Part shown: piece after piece, positions 32,237 to 39,519 of the stretch
Numbering within the stretch: position 1 is the stretch's first letter
Layout of the letters: the number at the start of each line of letters is the position of its first letter
Virus record (IMG/VR): IMGVR_UViG_3300020428_000847
Location: 1-40,356 of that record
Strand: one strand, 5' to 3'
Origin: a virus
DNA length: 40,356 nt
The notes under the pieces: model-generated
The model's input: only the letters and a program-made list of their open reading frames with translations
Told to the model about the DNA's origin: nothing
Databases searched by the model: none
Made by a program: the position numbers and the translations under genes

Positions 32237-33832
32237 ATGGCACTTCAAACTTCAGGAGCAATAAGTTTCGCAGATCTTCAAACAGAGTTTGGAGGAACAA
32301 ATCCCATATCATTGAGTGAGTACATTAGAAACGTTGGTGACACGTCATTGGCTGGCGGGGCCAATGAAATAAGATATACTCCTGCGGTATCAGGTAGTTC
32401 TTTCACACTCGGTGGTAGTCAAGCAACAAATCTAGTTGTTCAGAAACATCAAAAATTTATATTCGACGTCAAGGACGCAAACATGACGTTCGCTTCAAAC
32501 AAATTATATTTTAGCACATCACAGACACTTGGTAATAATAATCTAATAACAGCAGGAGTAACAAACAATGCAACGGCAACAGACGCTCTTATGGTCATTG
32601 ACTTTAGCAACGCAGGTTTTAGTAGTAGTGCTAGTGGTACACTTGTTGGCTACTTAAAAACTGATACTGCTACAAATGTTACTGCGGTCTATGTTGTAGA
32701 TACTCCAAGCACAAATTACGTTCAGACACACCCTGGTGAAGCAAAGATAGAACTGTCATCTAGTTTCTCAGGTGGTGATTATAACCAGAAAGTAACTACC
32801 TATAGGAATATAGGAGCCAACGAAAATGTAGCAATAATACCTTCAGGTGGAAACGTATCATTCCAAGTAACTTTACCTGGCGGAGCATCCGGTGGTGTGT
32901 GGGCAGGAGGTACATGGACCTATGTTACTATAAATGTCTATGATTCCACTTACAATACAAGCACAGGATCAAGTACATTTACCAACTACAGACAGGTTGG
33001 TTGGACCAACAACACATCTTACACAAATGGAAGCGGAAATTACATAGGAGGCAGTGGAGCATATTCAAACACCGCCAGTGGTTGGGCTAGTACCGTTGCT
33101 TCTTGTTTGAACAGCAACAGTGGTGCACCTAATTATCAATCTACCAGTGAACCTGTTGTAATGAGTGCTTCAACAAGTGGAGCAACACTCACAATGACAC
33201 TTACAAACAATAACACTGGTCCGATATTGATTAACAAGTACGTTACCAATCAGACTGGAACTTCCAAAGACAGACCTATAAACATAGGTTGGCAGAACAA
33301 TGCTGGTAACTTTGAAATGATGTATAACGGAGGTGCTGGTGGTAATGGCGAATTTAACACCAACTGGCAAAGGAACGAGTATGGATATCCATCACTGCTT
33401 AGATTACAATATGACTTACAGAAATTTGACGGTTCATCAATAGACCTAGGTTACTTTAATCATCTGCTAACCAACAACGCCACAAGAACTGAAGCATTGG
33501 CATCAATAAAGTCACAGTCAGAAGCATACTTTCATGATGCTTTAGACACAGGAGAGCTTTATCCTTTGTTAACTTACAATAGCATTACTAATGGATTCAA
33601 GATTAGATATTATTTGTCAGGAAGATTAACTGTTACTGCGACCTATCAAAACTTTGGGTATTCTCAAATTGATCAAGGATCAGGTAGTGCGGCAAATGGT
33701 GTAGCAAATGGTACGGTCACAACAACTGCGTCAGGACCTACAAATGCTACAGAGCAAAACGTCAATATAAAATATTATGCACAGAATATGAGTTTGAATC
33801 ATTACTATGGAGGTGAAAGTGACTTCATTTAA
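32237..33832 (+). CDS. Virion structural protein, fibre-linked
   Basis: A 531-residue protein that starts two bases after the S74 fibre gene. The first 35 residues (A-I-S-F-A-D-L-Q-T-E-F-G-G-T-N-P-I-S-L-S-E-Y) are a common start of structural proteins in T4-like marine phages. The rest is Asn/Ser/Thr/Gly-rich beta sequence (I-I-P-S-G-G-N-V-S-F-Q-V-T-L-P-G-G) with a middle W-A-G-G-T-W-T-Y-V-T-I and a late Y-F-H-D-A-L-D-T-G-E-L-Y-P. No enzyme motif is visible. It is likely a head or collar protein of the same fibre; the exact place is unknown. Confidence 0.7.
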   Translation: MALQTSGAISFADLQTEFGGTNPISLSEYIRNVGDTSLAGGANEIRYTPAVSGSSFTLGGSQATNLVVQKHQKFIFDVKDANMTFASNKLYFSTSQTLGNNNLITAGVTNNATATDALMVIDFSNAGFSSSASGTLVGYLKTDTATNVTAVYVVDTPSTNYVQTHPGEAKIELSSSFSGGDYNQKVTTYRNIGANENVAIIPSGGNVSFQVTLPGGASGGVWAGGTWTYVTINVYDSTYNTSTGSSTFTNYRQVGWTNNTSYTNGSGNYIGGSGAYSNTASGWASTVASCLNSNSGAPNYQSTSEPVVMSASTSGATLTMTLTNNNTGPILINKYVTNQTGTSKDRPINIGWQNNAGNFEMMYNGGAGGNGEFNTNWQRNEYGYPSLLRLQYDLQKFDGSSIDLGYFNHLLTNNATRTEALASIKSQSEAYFHDALDTGELYPLLTYNSITNGFKIRYYLSGRLTVTATYQNFGYSQIDQGSGSAANGVANGTVTTTASGPTNATEQNVNIKYYAQNMSLNHYYGGESDFI

Positions 33833-33968
33833 AACTAAAGAAACTCAACCAGACGGTACTGAGATTGAAATTGATATGCCTGGACAGGCAAACGATTGTC
33901 CACCTTTACCTACACTAGACAAATATAAAGCAAAAGTAGATAGTGAGTCTTTAGAAAAGAAAGATTAA
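33819..33968 (+). CDS. Small acidic ORF at the end of the plus-strand island
   Basis: A 49-residue protein (M-T-S-F-K-T-K-E-T-Q-P-D-G-T-E-I) read from GTG at 33819. GGAGG lies five bases before this start, inside the end of the upstream gene, with which it overlaps by 14 bases. The end D-S-E-S-L-E-K-K-D is charged. Its stop overlaps that of the facing minus-strand gene by four bases. The strong ribosome site is the main support; function is unknown. Confidence 0.55.
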   Translation: MTSFKTKETQPDGTEIEIDMPGQANDCPPLPTLDKYKAKVDSESLEKKD

Positions 33969-34312
33969 CTGTCGGGCTTATTAAGATCTTTTTCAAAAGG
34001 AATAACGTTATCCCTTTCAATTATTCTAGCTCTACGTCCTTTAGCTAGTTCTTCTTTTAATGATGAAATTTCTGTAACAACCTTTTCAAAGTCGTCTCTG
34101 CTTTTAGCTAACATTTCTGTAAGGCTTTTGACAGCATAGACTACCCACCACCACCATGCAAATGCTATGGATCCGAATGCTACTGCTATTCCTATGATTA
34201 CGTATTCTGTCCAGTGTTCTGGATCTAACCAAATAGATAGGCAAAGTCCGAGTAAAGCTACCATCGGGGCTATTCTTCCTAGCCAATGCCAAAACTTAAT
34301 CTGTCCTAGCAT
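33965..34312 (-). CDS. Two-helix membrane protein with coiled-coil tail
   Basis: A 115-residue protein read from the ATG at 34312, three bases after the stop of the upstream gene; the longer open frame would overlap that gene by 100 bases. Residues about 11-29 (I-A-P-M-V-A-L-L-G-L-C-L-S-I-W-L) and 36-61 (Y-V-I-I-G-I-A-V-A-F-G-S-I-A-F-A-W-W-W-W-V-V-Y-A-V) are two membrane helices, followed by a charged helix likely to form a coiled coil (D-D-F-E-K-V-V-T-E-I-S-S-L-K-E-E-L). Two helices near the N-terminus and a charged end match some holins, but the tail is longer than usual. A membrane role is clear; holin is only one option. Confidence 0.6.
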   Translation of the reverse strand: MLGQIKFWHWLGRIAPMVALLGLCLSIWLDPEHWTEYVIIGIAVAFGSIAFAWWWWVVYAVKSLTEMLAKSRDDFEKVVTEISSLKEELAKGRRARIIERDNVIPFEKDLNKPDS

Positions 34313-34314
34313 TT

Positions 34315-35427
34315 TTAAGCCCCTATTTGACCGAACGGTTTCCACTCTCCAGGTGTTCCGTCCATGATGCACACCCACCCAACGTATCCTGTTGGAGTCG
34401 GATTTGCATTCCAAATCACATCACCTTTTCTATATACGCCTTGAGTTGGCAAGTCGTTTAAGACCTGCATCTTTTTATTCTCGATCTTTATCGGTCCTGA
34501 TGTACTAAAACATACATCTGGATTCTCAACACCTATTCCTAGTTTTCCTTTAACAGTAGTAATAGAATCAGCATCAGTACCAACTTCTATTCTATTGTTT
34601 GATTTTAGTTTAATTCTTGTTTGGTCATCAGTAATAAGTTCCATATCACTTGTAGTGAATGCACCAACTTTTACTGTGTCGTATCCAGGATCAACGATGA
34701 ACTCAACTTCATTACCTGAAACTGTAAGTTGACCATTGCCTGCGTCAGCACCAATGCCCAAACGCATATGGTCGCCATCGTAAAATATAAATTGATCTAG
34801 TACGAAGTTACCTTCTGTTCTTAGATTCTTAATTGTGCCTAATTCTCTTATGCTAGATTTTGTAATATCTGGACCTAGTTCATTTCCTGAAAGCACAGTA
34901 ACATTATTGATTCTGTATTCTTTAAGAGTATCTACTATCTCAGTTGACATTATTCTATCTGGATTGCCCTGCATTACTAATTGCTTGGTATGTCCTGATC
35001 CAGTCCACATTAATCCTTTACCATATAAGGTATCGTTTTCACAATCAAAGTTTAATGGACTTGTTCTGTCATTACGTACATCAGCTTTGATTTCATTAAC
35101 TTCTAGTTTAGAGGCTTTGATAGTACCTGCTACTTCTAAGTCTTCTTCTACCTTAAGGGTATCTTTAATTAAGTCAACTTTTAAATTGCCAGTAGTTACA
35201 AGATCGTTTTCAACTACTAATTGAAGTGACGTAGCTTTGTCTTGTATTCCTAATGTGCTAAATTCTGTAATGGTTCCACCGTGAATCTTATCACCGCTTA
35301 TCTCATTGTTTTGAAAGTCAGGCTTAGGTAGTTCACGTTTTGCAATAGTTTCAATAGACTCGCCTAGCTTAACTAAACCGTCTTTTACTGCTTTTAATTC
35401 AGAATCTTGGATGTCATTTGTGCTCAT
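34315..35427 (-). CDS. Virion structural protein, unknown position
   Basis: A 370-residue protein (M-S-T-N-D-I-Q-D-S-E-L-K-A-V). After a helical start (to about residue 40) come beta repeats such as L-E-V-A-G-T-I-K-A-S-K-L-E-V-N-E-I and R-L-G-I-G-A-D-A-G-N-G-Q-L-T-V, then a closing unit G-D-V-I-W-N-A-N-P-T-P-T-G-Y-V-G-W-V-C with an end-cap like that of fibre or tail-spike tips. The ATG at 35427 is preferred to a TTG at 35442, which lies in the late-type box. I know the type from T4-like marine phages, without a set role. Confidence 0.65.
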   Translation of the reverse strand: MSTNDIQDSELKAVKDGLVKLGESIETIAKRELPKPDFQNNEISGDKIHGGTITEFSTLGIQDKATSLQLVVENDLVTTGNLKVDLIKDTLKVEEDLEVAGTIKASKLEVNEIKADVRNDRTSPLNFDCENDTLYGKGLMWTGSGHTKQLVMQGNPDRIMSTEIVDTLKEYRINNVTVLSGNELGPDITKSSIRELGTIKNLRTEGNFVLDQFIFYDGDHMRLGIGADAGNGQLTVSGNEVEFIVDPGYDTVKVGAFTTSDMELITDDQTRIKLKSNNRIEVGTDADSITTVKGKLGIGVENPDVCFSTSGPIKIENKKMQVLNDLPTQGVYRKGDVIWNANPTPTGYVGWVCIMDGTPGEWKPFGQIGA

Positions 35428-35432
35428 GTAAG

Positions 35433-35440
35433 TATTTATC
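35433..35440 (-). promoter_or_regulatory. T4-like late promoter box (GATAAATA)
   Basis: GATAAATA on the minus strand, five bases before the ATG at 35427. The spacing would make the mRNA start at or just before the ATG, unlike the 19-23 bases at most virion genes. Confidence 0.55.
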
Positions 35441-35459
35441 AAACGAGCAACTCGAATGT

Positions 35460-36758
35460 TTAGTCTAATGTCTTGAGTAATATAGTGTCAGGATTGATAC
35501 GACCATTGAGCTTGATGTCTACTGCATTGATCTCGTCCAGGAACTTCTTGATTTTAATCTTACCAGCATCTTTAAACTCTTTAAGTTTTTCCTCTGGTTT
35601 ACGTAGTGTTTTTTGTATGGATTCGTCTTCGCTGAACCCTATAACAGTGGTTCCTTTTACACTCAATCCTGTACCTTCTCTACGTTGATGTAGTGGATCT
35701 TTGCTACTAGCAATATATCTACCTAGTTTACGTGTTTTTGTGTTAAACACCCAAAGCTCTTCAGCACCTATAATCTCTTGCGGATTGATACTTGCTAGTT
35801 GGAACTTCTCATCATTGACTCTAAATTTAAGTTTAGCAACCATCTTCTCTTTGCTACGGATTCGTTTACGTGGTTTCCTGTTTGCTTTGGCTGTGTCAAT
35901 GATAATATCTAATGCACCCATGAATAACATTAATGCTTCTAAGTATTTCTTAACATCTTTCTTTTCAAAGTCTGCGTATGCTTCAATTAATTGTTCTGCA
36001 TAGTCTCTGTCTCTTTCGGACATCTTCTCACGAGAAGCCTTGCTAGGAGGATTCAATACTTCTTCAAATTCAGCAATTTCGCTAGAATAAAACTCTTTTA
36101 TCTTTCTTGCGTGTGCCTGTGTACACTTTACATCATTTAGATGTTTACTAATTCTAAATCCTTTAGGATCAAACTTGCTAGGATTATCTCCCCACTTGTC
36201 CAACCATTCGTCCACAGCGGCTGACATAAGAATTGATTGTGTTTGAATTCTTTGTTGTATGTTTGGTCTATTCTGTTCTAATTTCTTTTCCACTTCTTCT
36301 TTTTTCTTTACTTCTTTAAGTGCCTTTGTACCTTCTGTTTCAAGTTCACTTAGATTTCTATTTATAAAATCAGTCATCGGTTTTACTTCTCCCATGGTGC
36401 CGGCGAGTGTTAACCAATGTTTTGCATAGGCTTCATGAATGTTTGGAAAACCTTTGTTTAGTAACCTACAACTTGTTCCAAGTGTAGGACTATAACGCCA
36501 GTCTGGATTCTTAGAAATAACTTTTACCTTGTTCTTCCATTCAGGAGTGTTCTTACAATATTCTATAATCCACTTCTTATAGTCAGAACCTTTAAACTCC
36601 ATTCGATAAAAGTTATAACAAGCATCCTTCAATCTCCCAAAACTGGGACCATCCAATTCACTTGCATTAGATATATCTGGCTCGTAATTCTTTTGACTTA
36701 CTCGCCTCGTAACTCTTTTCTTTCTACGAGGAGCTCCTTTTAAGAGCGATTTGGCCAT
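35460..36758 (-). CDS. Conserved T4-like phage protein, unknown role
   Basis: A 432-residue protein. The first 20 residues are strongly basic (K-G-A-P-R-R-K-K-R-V-T-R-R-V), the middle is helical and charged with possible coiled coils (about 140-170 and 215-285), and the last 150 residues hold a beta-rich part with the pattern P-Q-E-I-I-G-A-E-E-L-W-V-F-N-T-K-T-R-K-L and K-G-T-T-V-I-G-F. I recall the same pattern in cyanophage genomes, always without function. The basic start suggests DNA or RNA contact. It lies between the virion gene and ligase, after an early-type promoter. Confidence 0.65.
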   Translation of the reverse strand: MAKSLLKGAPRRKKRVTRRVSQKNYEPDISNASELDGPSFGRLKDACYNFYRMEFKGSDYKKWIIEYCKNTPEWKNKVKVISKNPDWRYSPTLGTSCRLLNKGFPNIHEAYAKHWLTLAGTMGEVKPMTDFINRNLSELETEGTKALKEVKKKEEVEKKLEQNRPNIQQRIQTQSILMSAAVDEWLDKWGDNPSKFDPKGFRISKHLNDVKCTQAHARKIKEFYSSEIAEFEEVLNPPSKASREKMSERDRDYAEQLIEAYADFEKKDVKKYLEALMLFMGALDIIIDTAKANRKPRKRIRSKEKMVAKLKFRVNDEKFQLASINPQEIIGAEELWVFNTKTRKLGRYIASSKDPLHQRREGTGLSVKGTTVIGFSEDESIQKTLRKPEEKLKEFKDAGKIKIKKFLDEINAVDIKLNGRINPDTILLKTLD

Positions 36759-36793
36759 GTCTGCAATCTCCTACAAATCTATGTAATACAGTT

Positions 36794-36821
36794 ACTATAT
36801 AGCAAAAAAATAAAAAGTCAA
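36794..36821 (-). promoter_or_regulatory. Sigma-70-type promoter overlapping the ligase terminator
   Basis: Minus strand TTGACT (36821-36816), 16 bases, TATAGT (36799-36794), about 35 bases before the ATG at 36758. The -35 is one arm of the hairpin at 36812-36837, so ending the ligase mRNA and starting the next one use the same bases. Confidence 0.6.
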
Positions 36822-36837
36822 CTAAAAATGACTTTTT
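36812..36837 (-). terminator. Rho-independent terminator after DNA ligase
   Basis: On the minus strand the arms AAAAAGTCA and TGACTTTTT form a nine-pair stem with an eight-base loop, followed by further Ts (TTTTTATTTTTTT). It begins four bases after the ligase stop. Confidence 0.65.
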
Positions 36838-36840
36838 AGA

Positions 36841-38169
36841 TTATACTTTTTCGCCATTACTGAAGTTTCTAAATGTCTTAAATCTAGGAAATCTTAGACT
36901 GTAAGTGTCTGAATCTTGTGATTTTGTCCTAGCATCTGCTCTTATTTCTACTAAAGAATCAATGAGGTTATCACGGTCAGCCCAGAACTGATCACGTTGA
37001 CTGTCAGTGAAACCACTTCCACAGTTAAGGTGATAAGTGTATCCATCGTCTTCTCCTTCTACTATGATTGCGCCAAGTCTGCCTACGTTACGTCCAGTGC
37101 CTTCTTCAACACCAACTACTTTTAATGTAATTTCAATAAATGGTTTGGCTTTTAACCATGCATGAGATCGCTTACATTCGTATACTGCTTTCTGATCTTT
37201 GATCATAACCCCTTCATATCCACCGTCTACAGCCGCTTTATTAAGCTCTACAAAGCGATCTTGACCTTCAGGGCTACTTAGATCCACATCTTCCCAGTCC
37301 AGTGCTTGTACGTGCTCTAAGGCATCTTTATTAGCTTCTACCCAATGCCATACATACTGACTTCTTTTGGATTGTTCTACTTCATACTTTCCTTCTAAGA
37401 ACTTGTCTAAAGGTATCATATCAAATAAATGTAGTACTGCATCTTTGGCAACACCACCACTCTTTCTATGTACCTGTTTCATAAGGTCTTGGAAGTTAGC
37501 ACTCATTACCTCTCCGTCTAATACTAGATCATATGGAGCAGGCTTTTGTTTTAATACTGCTTCTAGTTCTTCTATGATATGTCCAAAGTTATGAAACTGC
37601 TTACCATTCCTGCTAAACATTTCTACTTTACCATCTTTGATAACTGTTAGCACCCTAACACCATCAAGTTTAATTTCTATTTGTTTAGGACCAACCATCT
37701 TCTTTTCGTGGTTAGCTGAGTCGTGTGCTAGTTGGCAAGTGAACGTAGGAACAATGTATTTGTCAAAGTTATTCTTCTTTGCAACATTGTTTACAGTCTT
37801 TTCACTTACACCGCAACGTAAATCCTTAATTAAGATACGTCTATAAAACCCATTCCATTGTTCTGCTGTCGCTGAACTCATTACAAGGTTTATTGCATCT
37901 CTGGCCGCATGACCAGTTAATTCTCTTTTGTTAAGTTTATCTGCAAGTTCTACAAATACTTTCCATTCACAACCTTGTCCACTAATTACTGTGTCCTTGG
38001 TTGGAACTTGCTTAACGCCAAATGTGTGTAATGGATCAAGTGCCATCTTTACACCTTCAAAGAACTCATCTAGTCCTTCGTTCATTGCGTCTAATAATAT
38101 TGATTCTTTAGCAAGACGTGAATTGTCTGCTTCTAGTTTTTCTATGATTGCCTGTGGTTGTGTTCTCAT
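36841..38169 (-). CDS. ATP-dependent DNA ligase (T4 gp30 type)
   Basis: Seals nicks in double-stranded DNA during phage replication and repair, by way of an AMP-lysine intermediate. The 442-residue protein has the active-site motif I-E-I-K-L-D-G-V-R (Lys167), then F-S-R-N-G-K, L-V-L-D-G-E-V-M, E-G-V-M-I-K-D and the closing W-L-K-A-K-P-F of motif V, followed by an OB-like domain (L-G-A-I-I-V-E-G-E-D). The first 150 residues are a helical DNA-binding domain. Length is close to T4 gp30 (487). An excellent early promoter at 38197 leads it, AGGAAGAGG is its ribosome site, and the hairpin at 36812 ends it. Confidence 0.93.
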   Translation of the reverse strand: MRTQPQAIIEKLEADNSRLAKESILLDAMNEGLDEFFEGVKMALDPLHTFGVKQVPTKDTVISGQGCEWKVFVELADKLNKRELTGHAARDAINLVMSSATAEQWNGFYRRILIKDLRCGVSEKTVNNVAKKNNFDKYIVPTFTCQLAHDSANHEKKMVGPKQIEIKLDGVRVLTVIKDGKVEMFSRNGKQFHNFGHIIEELEAVLKQKPAPYDLVLDGEVMSANFQDLMKQVHRKSGGVAKDAVLHLFDMIPLDKFLEGKYEVEQSKRSQYVWHWVEANKDALEHVQALDWEDVDLSSPEGQDRFVELNKAAVDGGYEGVMIKDQKAVYECKRSHAWLKAKPFIEITLKVVGVEEGTGRNVGRLGAIIVEGEDDGYTYHLNCGSGFTDSQRDQFWADRDNLIDSLVEIRADARTKSQDSDTYSLRFPRFKTFRNFSNGEKV

Positions 38170-38196
38170 TTGTGCCTCTTCCTAATTATTATATAC

Positions 38197-38225
38197 ATTA
38201 TATAATCAATATATTCATTTGTCAA
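38197..38225 (-). promoter_or_regulatory. Sigma-70-type early promoter for DNA ligase
   Basis: Minus strand TTGACA (38225-38220), 17 bases, TATAAT (38202-38197): full consensus, with a leader of about 20 bases that holds the ribosome site. Confidence 0.85.
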
Positions 38226-38234
38226 GTCTTTTTT

Positions 38235-38311
38235 TGGCGGACCCAAAGAGATTCGAACTCCTGGCCTCCAGTTCCGCAAACTGGCGCTCTATCCAGCTGA
38301 GCTATGGGTCC
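38235..38311 (-). tRNA. tRNA-Arg, anticodon GCG
   Basis: A 77-base cloverleaf on the minus strand: acceptor GGACCCA pairs with TGGGTCC, D arm GCTC/GAGC, anticodon stem CCAGT/ACTGG with loop TTGCGGA (anticodon GCG at 38277-38275), T arm AGGAG TTCGAAT CTCTT, discriminator G and an encoded CCA (38237-38235). GCG reads CGC and CGU; most bacteria use ACG (inosine) for these, so the anticodon is unusual. A consensus promoter stands ten bases before it. Confidence 0.93.
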
Positions 38312-38320
38312 GTAGCTTAT

Positions 38321-38349
38321 AGTATAGTTTATTATTTTGGATTTGTCAA
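38321..38349 (-). promoter_or_regulatory. Sigma-70-type early promoter for tRNA-Arg
   Basis: Minus strand TTGACA (38349-38344), 17 bases, TATACT (38326-38321), nine bases before the 5' end of the tRNA. Confidence 0.8.
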
Positions 38350-38517
38350 TTAAAAACTACAGCCGAGTGTAGCTTTTGGTACAATATTCTCTTGTACTTC
38401 TTTTACTGTGGGCTTTGATATTTTGATGTCTACGTCTGGTGTTAATTCGCAATTTGAAATCTGCCTGGAGCAACTCATTATAAATGCAAGGAGTACACAG
38501 GCGATTAAGATCTTCAT
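38350..38517 (-). CDS. Small lipoprotein, possible outer-membrane spanin
   Basis: A 55-residue protein (M-K-I-L-I-A-C-V-L-L-A-F-I-M-S-C...). Lys2 and a hydrophobic core lead to the lipobox I-M-S-C with Cys16 as the lipid site. The mature part is only 40 residues with two more Cys (C23, C53). Small lipoproteins of this size act in phages as outer-membrane spanin subunits or as lysogenic-exclusion proteins; a spanin would fit with the glucosaminidase and the membrane proteins in this window, but no inner spanin is identified. A late-type box ends seven bases before the ATG. Confidence 0.6.
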   Translation of the reverse strand: MKILIACVLLAFIMSCSRQISNCELTPDVDIKISKPTVKEVQENIVPKATLGCSF

Positions 38518-38524
38518 TATACTG

Positions 38525-38532
38525 TATTTATT
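38525..38532 (-). promoter_or_regulatory. T4-like late promoter box (AATAAATA)
   Basis: AATAAATACAGTATA on the minus strand, seven bases before the lipoprotein ATG at 38517; the same extended tail as at 10083 and 29993. It starts 11 bases after the terminator hairpin. Confidence 0.5.
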
Positions 38533-38542
38533 ATTCAGTCAT

Positions 38543-38580
38543 AAAAAAAGGGCAACTGAATAAACAGTCGCCCTTTTTAA
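38543..38580 (-). terminator. Rho-independent terminator after the winged-helix gene
   Basis: On the minus strand GGGCGACTG pairs with CAGTTGCCC (one mismatch) around the loop TTTATT, flanked by A and T runs on both sides, with seven Ts after the stem. It can work in both directions, and lies ten bases after the stop at 38591. Confidence 0.85.
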
Positions 38581-38590
38581 GTAAAGCTAA

Positions 38591-38839
38591 TTAGCTTCTA
38601 GATGCAGTAGCCATTGCTTTGTAACCAGCGGCAATAACTGCTCTTGAGGCAGAACCTAATCTGTACTTTCTAGCACCAGTCTTAGTAGTGTTTAAGTACA
38701 CAGGGTATCCTGCAAATCTCAATGATTGGATAACCGCTTGTGGGTTACCTGCTTTAAACTTGCTCTTAAGTTGAGCAGAAGTTAGTTCTGAACCGTTTTT
38801 AAGTGCGGCCAATACACTATCTTGAATTGTATTTTTCAT
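38591..38839 (-). CDS. Small winged-helix DNA-binding protein
   Basis: An 82-residue protein. Residues 1-60 look like a winged helix: helices around D-S-V-L-A-A-L-K-N-G and T-S-A-Q-L-K-S-K-F, a recognition helix N-P-Q-A-V-I-Q-S-L-R-F-A-G-Y, then the wing Y-L-N-T-T-K-T-G-A-R-K-Y-R-L. The Ala/Ser-rich end has basic residues. Small proteins of this kind are common in T4-like marine phages, where they are thought to regulate transcription. It is a single-gene unit with its own early promoter, a strong AAGGAG site and a terminator. Target sites are unknown. Confidence 0.75.
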   Translation of the reverse strand: MKNTIQDSVLAALKNGSELTSAQLKSKFKAGNPQAVIQSLRFAGYPVYLNTTKTGARKYRLGSASRAVIAAGYKAMATASRS

Positions 38840-38875
38840 GTAATATCTCCTTAATTAAGTTTCAAATACAGTAAT

Positions 38876-38904
38876 AGTATAACAAAAAAGTTTAATAAAG
38901 TCAA
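38876..38904 (-). promoter_or_regulatory. Sigma-70-type early promoter for the winged-helix gene
   Basis: Minus strand TTGACT (38904-38899), 17 bases, TATACT (38881-38876), leaving a leader of about 30 bases before the ATG at 38839. Confidence 0.78.
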
Positions 38905-38919
38905 GTGGTTGTTTGCCAA

Positions 38920-39519
38920 TTACACAAAATCGGGTCCATGTACCCAACCAACCAATGAAACTCTCGTACCTTTTGTTACCGGTACTACCTTGTGAGGCAT
39001 CCAACTAGGGAAGAAACATATCTCATATTTCTTTAATTGGATAGGGTAACCAATCGAGTCTGGCATCAATGTTAGATCGCCTCCTTCAAACTCGCTTGGA
39101 TCATTTAGTAAACAACTAAATGAAATCTTTCTACTATCGTTGTTCTGTCCTTTCAGCCCCGCGTCCGAATGAACCGAATAGTGTCCTTTCTTATCTGCAC
39201 TATACACACTATATTGGAGTGTTTCCAAATACGTAAGTGAGTATCTATACAAATCATCATTTGCTCGGTGTATTGCAGTACCTAGCAAATTATATAATCG
39301 AGGGTTAGTTCTTGTGTCAATCCAACTTATTTCGGTAGAACGCAAGTCGTCATCGTGTTCGGCATCACCTTCTCTTAAGTACTCTGCCCGTTGTAAAGGA
39401 TTAAACTCCTTAACCCAATTATGTAATTCTTCTACCACGTCATCAGTTAAACCCCAATCTTCTATTCTATACTCTGGTGGAGGATTTTGATTTAAATGTG
39501 GTTGTGTCAAGTTAAACAT
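38920..39519 (-). CDS. 2-oxoglutarate/Fe(II) oxygenase, prolyl-4-hydroxylase-like
   Basis: A 199-residue protein with the full motif: H117-S-D119 in Y-S-V-H-S-D-A-G, G-G-D-L-T-L, distal H176 in F-F-P-S-W-M-P-H-K-V-V-P-V and R186 in G-T-R-V-S-L-V-G-W. It is close in style to PiuC/P4H-type hydroxylases. The ATG at 39519 is chosen over the adjacent GTG at 39522 because AAGGAG is seven to eight bases away. It overlaps the upstream gene by eight bases. Substrate is unknown. Confidence 0.85.
   Translation of the reverse strand: MFNLTQPHLNQNPPPEYRIEDWGLTDDVVEELHNWVKEFNPLQRAEYLREGDAEHDDDLRSTEISWIDTRTNPRLYNLLGTAIHRANDDLYRYSLTYLETLQYSVYSADKKGHYSVHSDAGLKGQNNDSRKISFSCLLNDPSEFEGGDLTLMPDSIGYPIQLKKYEICFFPSWMPHKVVPVTKGTRVSLVGWVHGPDFV

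Noticed and set aside
34313-34414. Longer N-terminus for the two-helix membrane protein
   Set aside because: It would overlap 100 bases of the upstream virion gene and adds a basic stretch that is only the other frame of that gene.
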